Source: Nansenia antarctica
Lineage: Eukaryota; Chordata; Actinopteri; Argentiniformes; Microstomatidae
DNA: 64,000 nt
Reading direction: 5' to 3'
Assembly: GCA_963989245.1 (NCBI GenBank)
Contig: OZ022342.1
Location: forward strand, 54,310,817 to 54,374,816
Shown in pieces: positions 37,452 through 45,182 of this stretch. The notes beneath the pieces were generated by a model. It ran no database searches, was not told the DNA's origin, and saw only the letters and a program-made list of their open reading frames with translations. The translations under genes were made by a program, and so were the position numbers. Each line of letters begins with the position of its first letter. Position 1 is the first letter of the stretch.

Positions 37452-37620
37452 ACTAGTGTGAGTGTGAGTCCCCTAACCTCTCTCTCTCTATCGCCCCCTG
37501 TAGACTGGAGACAGACACAGGGAGTTTGCCATGGCTGCAGCCAGTGTGGGAGACAGTCTGGGCATCGCCCTCTCCGGCCTCACTGCTTTCCCCGTCCATA
37601 GATACTTCTGCTCATTATAA

Positions 37621-38342
37621 GACAAAGAGATGGAAGAGTTGATGAATAGTGGGAAGTGCAGAGAGGTAGCATTATGCTCTACTGTGCCTTGGATTGACTT
37701 CATATCACATTGAACACATATCACAACAACTTTTACCAATGGGGAACCAAATTAGGAGTGTGTAGTGGGGCCTTTGTGGCTGTTAAATCTCTTTCCAGGA
37801 TGCAGATTTAGCCTTCTAACCCTCAAAATAGATTTTTTTTTTTTTTTTTTTTCAATGAATCTCAATGGGGATTCACCTCTCTTCATTTGTATTCATCCCT
37901 TTTTCCACCATCACCAGAAAGTTATTTTTATTGATTGCCTTTGCTAAATTATGACTATTTTATGTTAATTTATCTTAATGTTAGGATTTGTATATTTTTT
38001 ATTAAGCTGCATTCCAATGTGCATTGTCTTACTGAAGGGTCTTGTCTTTTACTCTTCTTTGCTGCTGTTATGTCTATGAAATAATTAATACTAACACTAT
38101 TTACATAGATCGAGCTCTAACAATTGTTATAATTGATGTGTCAACATGGAATTTAAAAGTAGCCTATGAAGACTGACTGTTTTTATTTTATTATTGTTTT
38201 TACAAATTATTAAATGGTTTAATTCAATCAAAATATGCGTTTTCTCCTGGTTTTATCTGATATTTCTTGACTTTTTCAACAAATTGCAATATTGCTATTG
38301 GTATATACTTACACACCAGTTTTCAGCTTGAATTAACTATAT
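37621..38342. other. Flank of CLN3 fragment, no gene seen
   Basis: AT-rich, with a run of about 22 T at 37831-37852. No coding sequence recognised. Confidence 0.5.
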
Positions 38343-38402
38343 ACAGCTCTGGAAAAGAAATTAAGAGACCGCTGCTATCAGTTTCTCTGGTTTTACTATT
38401 TA
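38343..38402. repeat. Short dispersed repeat at the ILF3 fragment edge
   Basis: CAGCTCTGGAAAAGAAATT then AAGAGACC... and GTTTCTCTGGTTTTACTATT. I recognise this GCTCTGGAAA..AAGAGACC phrase as a repeated fish sequence, probably a small DNA-element end. It abuts the last ILF3 codons and supplies their stop codon. Confidence 0.45.
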
Positions 38403-39585
38403 GTCCAAGGCTGCAGTAGCCGCTCCTGTGGCTGCGGCGGCTGCAGCGTCTGTCTCTGCGGGCACGGGGGCGGGCTTCACATCCTCCACCATGGCGGGTG
38501 CCACCTCCTCTTGTTTCACTATCACTTCAGCAGTCTTCAGCTCCACACCTGTGGGCAGGCCCATATCCTGGAGGACCTGTGAGGACAGACGACTTACAAG
38601 TCAAGTAAGGCACGAGGGAACGCCGAGGTAGAAGATCCATCATCGCAATTCAGCCCGAATTCCATCCCCAAAATGGCCTCCCCGAAAATCATTTACTTCC
38701 ACATACCTAGTCATATACCCCTTATTGTTAAAGAGATTTTACAATTAAAATGGGGGCGGCAAACCTGGTAATATAGGTGCTAAATAAAGAACCAGCACCA
38801 TAGAGCTGCTCACCTTGACGGCTACGTGAAGTTTAGCAGTGCGCTTGGACGGGCCCGAGGCCTCGAAGGTCTTGCCGTCCACCTCCACGGCCATGGTGAA
38901 GACGGGCACGTGCACCGGCCCCGTCTGGGACAACAGGCGGTAGCCCAGGCCCGGCTTCAGCTGGTTCAGCCTCATCAGAGCGTTCATGGCCTGGGGGGGC
39001 TCAGTCTTCTCATCTGGGGCTGCGGGGGGGGGCGAGGATAGAGATGGATGGGGTGAGAGAGGGAGAGATGGATGGGATATGAGAGAGAGAGGGGAGAGAA
39101 GACAAAGTATATTTCTCATCAGAATCCCATCCACCGTAATGGGGTCCTATTTTGGGTCCATTACTTTGTGCATTACAGCCTCATAGATATCCTAATGACA
39201 AACTTCTATTTACTTCCTGGAATAGTGATTTGATGGTGCACCTACTACCACTACTGCACACTTCAGCAGCTTTTTTTTAACTCAATAACTGCCAAAAATG
39301 TGCTACTTAGGAGGATCATATTTGGTGAATAACGTTGACACAATGAGTTAAGGACAAATCTTTGTCACGTCTTTGATTCCTTGTGTCCCCCCCCCTCCCC
39401 CCCTCCTCGTCTCCTAATCAAAACACACTGGAGGAGATCGATGGTGAGGAACCTCCGACATGGACACCTACATTTCTTCTGTAGCTTTTTCTTCTTCTTA
39501 TTTGGGCTTTTGTCGTCCCCGCCTTCCTCTTCCTCGATGGGCCTCTTCATCGGCGGGGCGTAGGTTGTACTGTGGGGGATTTGGA
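38400..39585 (-). pseudogene. ilf3: ILF3 (NF90/NF110) three internal exons
   Basis: ILF3 is a double-stranded RNA-binding protein (partner ILF2). Exons on the minus strand: 39472-39585, 38814-39019 and 38403-38576, with agreeing phases. They encode M-K-R-P-I-E-E-E and S-P-N-K-K-K-K-K-L-Q-K-K (bipartite NLS), then the first dsRBM (E-P-P-Q-A-M-N-A-L-M-R-L-N-Q-L to G-P-S-K-R-T-A-K-L-H-V-A-V-K), then the linker V-L-Q-D-M-G-L-P-T-G. The DZF domain before and second dsRBM after are missing from the window. The last exon has no donor: it runs into repeat sequence and a stop at 38400-38402. A partial duplicate or mis-assembled piece; the coding itself is clean. Confidence 0.83.
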
Positions 39586-39976
39586 CTGCAACATAAAAAC
39601 CACGGGGAATTACCGGTAATACTTTGGCCTGTTCTCCCATAGCCCAGTACAGTACTATCGGGGGGGAGGCTGATGGAGGTAGACATCGGAGGACGGGCTC
39701 ATCATTGTAATGCATAGAATGGAATCAAACGCATCAAATCTATCAAATTATAATAATAATAAAATTCAAATGAAATAAAAGAAAAAGTTTTAACAACTTA
39801 TGGTACTCTTCAAAAGAAAACCTATTCAGTATGGAAAGTGATGAAAACAATGGTACACTTTAAACAGCTAGGCTGTGTGACCCTCTATAAATGAGAAGAA
39901 CTCCTACAATCAGCAAGTGGGCCTACCCCACGATAACTTCCCCATTCCCTTCCCACATGACCCTCTCAACACAACT
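39586..39976. other. Spacer between ILF3 fragment and LINE
   Basis: Probably partly LINE 3' UTR at its right end. No coding sequence recognised. Confidence 0.45.
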
Positions 39977-41328
39977 TCAGTCAGGAGGTAATGATTCTAA
40001 TTTATCTACATATGAGATTAATGGTTGCCAATGTGTGTAAAATTTATCAGAAGATCCTCGGATTGTAAATTTATTTTTTTCCAGATTTAGGAATGACAAC
40101 ACATCACTTAGCCATAATTTTGGTGATGGGGGAGGTTCTGCTTTCCAATGCAAGAGTATCCTCCTACGGGCAATCAGTGAGGCAAAGGACACAACATTGG
40201 TCTGTCTTTTGGTCATGACCACATCTTCCTCAGGGATCCCAAAGATAGCGATTTGAGGGCAAGCTAAAATAGTTGTCTCCAGTGCCTCAGAGATAATATC
40301 AAAGAAGGATTTCCAGAATGTCGTCAGTTTAGAGCAGGACCAGAACATGTGGGTTAAATCCCCTGGTGAATGGGCACACCTGTTACAGTTGTCTGCTACG
40401 TTGGGATATATTTTAGACAATCTGGCTTTACTGTAGTGGACTCTGTGAAGGACCTTGAACTGGATGAGGCCTAGTCTAGCACAAGAGGAAGAGGTGTTAA
40501 CTTTCTCCAGTGCCTCCTCCCACCATTCATCCGAAAAAGTGATCCCCAGCTCAGTCTCCCAACCTGTCCTAATTTTGCTTATGACCATGTCTTTTCGGGG
40601 AATAATCTCATAGAGATATGAGACATGACCTCTATCCATACTAGCCGAGGGGAGGAAACACTCTATGCCTGATGGAGGGGGCAGCTGTGGGAATGTAGGG
40701 GAATGGGGCTTAACAAAGTGCCGAATCTGAAAGTATCTAAACCGGTCAGAGTGGCGTATATTATATGTGTCACATAGGTCATTAAATTCTGCAAATAGGC
40801 CCTCTATGTATAAGTCTCGTAACGTGATTAGACCCTCTCTATTCCATGTTGCAAAGCCAGAATCGAGTTTAGCAGGTAAGAAAAGATGATTATTACAGAT
40901 GGGTGCTGACATGGAGAGCGTGGTCCACCCATATGTCCCTCTCATTTGGGCCCAGATCCTCAATGTTGACACAACAATTGGGTTCTTACTATATCTTGTC
41001 GGTGACACGGGTATATCACTGCAAGCCAAAGCTTGGAGGGAAGATGTTGGACAAGAAGTGGCCTCAAGTTGACACCAGCTACTGTCCGGTTCACTCATCC
41101 ATAGGACAATTTTGTGAAGATTGGCAGCCCAGTAATGCAGTCTGAAATGTGGTAAGCCCCGCCCCCCCTGTGTCCTGTCTCTTTGTAGTAAGGATAATTA
41201 AATTCTTGGAGTTTTGCCCTCCCATATACATGAGGAGATCATCTTATCCAAATCAAGAAAAAATTACTTGGGGAGAAATAAGGGGAGACTTTGGAATAAG
41301 TATAAGTATCTGGGTAATATATTCATTT
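39977..41328 (-). mobile_element. Tx1/L1-like LINE ORF2 C-terminal fragment
   Basis: A 373-residue open frame (39977-41098) with F-R-Y-F-Q-I-R-H-F-V, G-W-E-T-E-L-G-I, F-K-V-L-H-R-V-H-Y and C-x2-C-...-H-M-F-W-S-C, the Cys-rich tail typical of fish L1/Tx1 ORF2. Decayed upstream sequence continues to about 41328 (for example G-L-P-H-F-R-L-H-Y-W-A-A-N-L), where it abuts hAT sequence abruptly. Reverse transcriptase is missing. Confidence 0.85.
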
Positions 41329-41803
41329 TAAGGCAGCCATGGAGGGAATGCTTTTCAAATGGAAGATGAACAACAGCAGTCCATGTAGTTATAAGAGACA
41401 ATGCCAAAAATATGAAGAAGGGCATGGATCAACTTGGAGTGGCGAGTCTGGGATGCTTTGCGCACACTATGCAGCTTATCGTGCATGAGGGACTGTTGTG
41501 TGTGCGCAGCGTGAGTGATGCACTGGCCAACGGGAGAAAAATGGTAGGCCATTTCAAACACTCGCCCTTGGCATATTCACGGCTGCAGGATATCCAAGTA
41601 GAACTAAATATGTTGCCTAAGCGTCTGCAGCAACCAAGATGCCCATGTATCAGCTGTCACTGACCATCAAGACGCCCGTGGTGTTTGACAAGCTACACTC
41701 AGAGGCGTTGAGCAGGACGTTCAAACTAGGTGGAACAGCACCTAGAACACACACCACTACATGATTGAAAGCCTCATCGCGCAGAAACGGTCACTCTCTG
41801 CGT
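41329..41803 (+). mobile_element. hAT transposase fragment, copy A, with captured host segment
   Basis: Begins inside the transposase at AAGGCAGCCATGGAGGG and matches copy B (from about 45936) with a handful of differences: K-M-N-N-S-S-P-C, then after a frame change Q-L-G-V-A-S-L-G-C-F-A-H-T-M-Q-L, a conserved hAT region. At about 41633-41707 a 75-bp piece of the host gene fragment at 48465-48639 is inserted between GTCTGCAGCA and GGACGTTCAAAC, which are contiguous in copy B. hAT sequence then resumes to CTGCGTAT (about 41803). Confidence 0.85.
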
Positions 41804-42090
41804 ATCAAGAGAGGTGTGAGGAACGAGGGAAAGTGTCATCCATTAGAATTCGCAAAGCGTTACCCAAACCGCTCTACAACCTCACACCGATGGGTCTGCC
41901 TAAGGCAATCAGGCTGAAGAAGAAGGAATTCAGTTTGGAGGAGATTTACACCAATAAAAACGTCACCAAGCCTTTGGAATCGCGTCTGGAGATCCTGGAG
42001 TCAACTCGCTGGTCCCAACCTTGTTGTCAGGAGCAAGTGGCATACTGCCGAAAGAAATGTCGCTGTGGGAGACATTGTCTGGTTAAGTGA
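41761..42090 (+). pseudogene. In-frame hAT-Tantalus chimera (PRR14/PRR14L-like copy)
   Basis: One open frame runs from hAT transposase (M-I-E-S-L-I-A-Q-K) through a Tantalus-domain segment (I-R-I-R-K-A-L-P-K-P, N-L-T-P-M-G-L-P-K, R-L-K-K-K-E-F-S-L-E-E-I-Y-T-N-K-N) into retroelement-derived sequence. The Tantalus part (about 41804-41990) is clearly related to exons 29270-29397 and 29531-29602 of prr14, but diverged. It has no intron at the prr14 exon joint, so it is a retrocopy or comes from a paralogue such as prr14l with another exon structure. No promoter or N-terminal part is visible. Expression unknown. Confidence 0.7.
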
Positions 42091-42260
42091 CCAGTGGACC
42101 ACTGGTTAAGTGACCAGAACGAGAGGTCACTTCAAAACGCCTGTTGAGTGCGTCGAGGAGGAGGGTGCTTTTCATAGTTTTAATCCCCTGGTCAGTGTCG
42201 TTTTCCCGACTGAGGACACGTCTCAGGACACACACGATGGGGATGACATCAGCTAGTGAT
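42020..42260 (+). mobile_element. BEL/Pao integrase C-terminal scrap
   Basis: From 42039, in another frame, R-S-K-W-H-T-A-E-R-N-V-A-V-G-D-I-V-W-L-S-D-Q is the stretch before the end of BEL/Pao-type polyproteins. A 15-bp piece (TGGTTAAGTGACCAG) is locally duplicated at about 42080-42117 and breaks the frame. No LTR is seen. Confidence 0.55.
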
Positions 42261-42339
42261 GCGGATGAGCATGCTTGCTGCTGTACAGCTTGATTTCAGA
42301 ATCTGACAATGCTTTTTCTTCGCGCATCCCCATGGCCTC

Positions 42340-44069
42340 GAACTGGGGGAAATGCCTTACGTTATTGTGGGAGATGCTGCGTTTCCCCTCAGGAGCTATC
42401 ACATGAGGCCATATCCAGGGAAAGATCTGCCCAAGGAGAAGGGGGTGTTCAACTACCGATTATCCAGGGCGAGGATGATCGTTGAAGGTGCATTTGGCAT
42501 CCTTGCTGCTAGGTGGAGGGCACTTTACACAAGGCTCAACATGCTGCCAGCACATGTAGACAAGGTGATGCTGGCAGCATGCATCTTGCATAACTACCTA
42601 CTAACTCCTCAGGAAGCCAGGGCCCTGCAGCTAGAGGCTGACGATTGTGGGCAAAGGCTAGAGCAGGCTCTGCGACTACGACCTGTTGGGGCCAATCGAG
42701 CAGGGAGGGCTGCCTACACCATTCCCCGCACCCACGTTAGAGACACATAGCCTGCATTCCGCACACATAGTTTAGATACACACCCCACAACCATCCCACT
42801 AAACGCCACACACTTCGCGCATTCCCCTCCCCTGTTTTTGAATAAACGCGCCCACGGGCTCCTTGCATACGCTGTGTCAGAGCCACCTCCTTGGGTCCAG
42901 TGCCAGCCAGCCTAACAGTTAACAGTATGAAACAGGTGTAGTGCTACAATAATAATGAATAATAATAATCCTCGCAACATGTATGAATAATTTCCTTTAG
43001 GGAAAAAAAAGATTACGTAATTTTCCATATAGCCTATCTAGATAGTTCTCCTTTTTCCTCCAAGCAAATGCATCCATTTAGCATTTAGCACCACTGGTCT
43101 GAAATTATTGCTGTCTGGACTCCCCTCTTCATAATATGAATATGATATAGCATGAATGTTGTTCATATGGCTGGTTAGTGTTTATTGTAAATACATACAA
43201 AATAAACGTTCATAGCAGTGTGATCTCTACTTTTAAGTATCTGTATTTATTCAAGTCTATCTAGTTTATCTTATCTTATTCATAGAGCCCACAAGCAGTT
43301 GGCTAACTTAAAAACTAAACTACCGGCTTTACAGTTGTTATGCACTTATATCATAAGCTCATAGGCTAGCTAGCTAACTATCTAGCTAACGTTAGCTGCT
43401 CATCCAACATTGCAAATCATACGTAGCTAGCTGGCGTTAGCATTGTGATGTGTAGCATTATATCTTACCTGATAATCCAAGTGTGGACCCGATCTCACCC
43501 CATGCTCGGTCCTTCCCCTGGGCATCATGGTACAATCGATCATTTGTCGCATATAAAAAACAATATTTTTCGACCTCAAGGATCAGCCGTTTGTCGTCCA
43601 TTCCTGCAACAAGCTTTCAAGCACCTGTGGTGATTGACAGCTGACTCGCGTGAATAGCAATTAGTAGTAGTAGTTGGCTACAAGAATGTTCAATCTGGTA
43701 TTATCTCTATTAACCGCTGTGGTGATTTAACAGCTGATAAAAAAATACCAAAATAATATAATAATATCAAGTAGACTACAAACAGAGCAAAACAATAAAA
43801 CAACACCAGAAAACAACCAATAGGCTATACAATTATAACCAACAACTATAATTGTAAATATACAATTTATCTCATTATGACGCATGCGTCCGCCGTCAAA
43901 AATCAAACTTAGCCGAATTTGTACTTTTGACGCAGCCATCGGACGCAACGCAACGCTGACGCAATGCAGCAAGTGGAGCACCTTTCATTGATTACAATGC
44001 ATTTGATCCCAATTCCGGACACAACGCACATTTGATGCAACGCTCGATGGCCATGGTGGAGCTTGGCCG
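42340..44069 (+). mobile_element. PIF/Harbinger transposon, 5'-truncated, with MADF exon
   Basis: 42349-42750 encodes the C-terminal half of a HARBI1-like DDE transposase: Y-V-I-V-G-D-A-A-F-P, F-N-Y-R-L-S-R-A-R-M-I-V-E and A-C-I-L-H-N-Y-L, ending at a TAG. On the opposite strand, exon 43601-43469 (ATG at 43601, donor GTAAGA) encodes the start of a MADF/Myb-like DNA-binding protein (M-D-D-K-R-L-I-L-E-V-E-K-Y). The right end is a GCGTTGCGTC-rich inverted-repeat region finishing GGAGCTTGGCCG at 44069, followed by TAA (44070-44072), a Harbinger-type 3-bp site. The left end is lost. The transposase D-A-A-F is one of the conserved blocks. Confidence 0.85.
42751..43440. other. Non-coding middle of the Harbinger element
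   Basis: Between transposase stop and MADF exon. AATAAACG near 42839 may be the transposase polyadenylation signal. AGCTAGCTAACGTTAGC-type sequence near 43360-43440. Confidence 0.5.
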
Positions 44070-44132
44070 TAAGCTAGCTAGCTAACATGGGTTGATTGTG
44101 ATTGCGCTAACTTAGCTAGCGTTGAGCTACTG

Positions 44133-44460
44133 TTGTTTAACCCTACAAGCTTTTTTACTTATTTTACCTATTTTACTTTTATGCTTATGTTAGCTAATGA
44201 TATGTCAATTTCAGAAAACGTAATAATGCGAGTAGCTACATTTAATTTCTTCCATGGAGAGAATTCTGAAGTTGAAAATGCTGTTAGAAATCTTCTCAGC
44301 TGCCCTAGACAAAACTGCCCACAACCTAGCAGCAGTAGTTACCCCACAGTGCACCAGCCCGTGGGCACACTAGCTGGGGCAAGTGGTGCCCTTGGGGTTG
44401 GCCAGCCTGTTAGGAGACCTAACACAGTGCAGCAAGAAATGCAACGGTTGGTAATTGTGT
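44133..44460 (+). other. Unrecognised coding-like segment
   Basis: Open frame with F-F-H-G-E-N-S-E-V-E-N-A-V-R-N-L-L then a Ser/Pro/Gly-rich part (S-S-S-S-Y-P-T-V-H-Q-P) to about E-M-Q-R, where a possible donor (CGGTTGGTAATTG) follows. I do not recognise the family. It may be part of another multicopy element. Confidence 0.3.
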
Positions 44461-44624
44461 ACTCAAACTCTCATTCATTTTTCACTATGTACATGTTTAT
44501 ATTCAAATCCTCTAAAAAGGTCACCTCCTCTAAAAAGGTCACACTCAAATACGCTTTACAAACGGAAAAGATAGAGTAGTAAAATAAAAAGAAACAAAAA
44601 AAATAGATAAAAGAAAGTATATGG

Positions 44625-45024
44625 CCCGCGGTGGTGTAGCGGTCTACGCACTGGCCGCTAGTGCATGCTGCCCACCGGGGCCAGGGTTCGTATCCCGGCT
44701 CGCCAGATCCAGATAATGGCCGAGGCACACGGGAAGCGGCATATTGGCCGGCCGCTTCCGAGGGGGGGTATAGGAGTATTTCTGGACTAGGATCCGTCGC
44801 GCAACACCGCCCCCTGGGGTGCCGGAATAACGGTACTGGGCTCGAGGAGCCAGTCAGCCTAGTCTGCCTGGCGCCCTCCTCTGGGACTGCCGGCCACGGG
44901 GTCGGGCGGCGGATCCAATGCAATAGGCAGGGGATAATTGGATGCTAAGTTGGGTTGAATTGGCTACCAAATTGGGTGAAAAAGGGATAAAATCTGAAAA
45001 ATAAATAAAAAAAAAATTAAAAAA
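44625..45024 (+). mobile_element. tRNA-derived SINE with 15-bp target duplication
   Basis: CCCGCGGTGGTGTAGCGGTC carries box A (TGGTGTAGCGG) and GGGTTCGTATCCCG carries box B; the tail is A-rich. AAAGAAAGTATATGG flanks it at 44610-44624 and 45025-45039, a perfect 15-bp duplication. The perfect duplication points to a fairly young insertion. A different family from the SINE at 36563. Confidence 0.92.
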
Positions 45025-45182
45025 AAAGAAAGTATATGGGTCTAATTAATGTTTTGATTACTAAATCTAAGTGTCTTTGTAGGACAATCTACTCTGTATA
45101 CTGCAATTACACATATATTTCGGGCGGAGAAACGGCGAACAAGCAAGCTCGACCTGCATTTTTTGAAAAGTGATCATAACTA

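Larger units (their letters stand above)
34975..37620 (+). pseudogene. cln3: CLN3 (battenin) last three coding exons only
   Basis: CLN3 is a multi-pass lysosomal/endosomal membrane protein; human loss causes Batten disease. Exons 34975-35068, 35539-35679 and 37504-37620 (stop TAA at 37618-37620) join in phase. They encode Y-Q-V-G-V-L-I-S-R-S-S-L, then L-Y-E-G-L-L-G-G-A-A-Y-V-N-T-F, then H-R-E-F-A-M-A-A-A-S-V-G-D-S-L-G, the C-terminal membrane segments of CLN3. All splice sites are canonical and no internal stop is present. About three-quarters of the normal ~440-aa protein (upstream exons) is absent from the window, replaced by an opposite-strand TRAPPC11 exon. It is a partial duplicate or an assembly fragment. 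If upstream exons lie elsewhere by rearrangement, it could be functional. Confidence 0.85.

Noticed and set aside
44625..44720. tRNA gene from box A and box B
   Set aside because: The cloverleaf is degenerate and continues into a SINE body with A-rich tail and target duplication.
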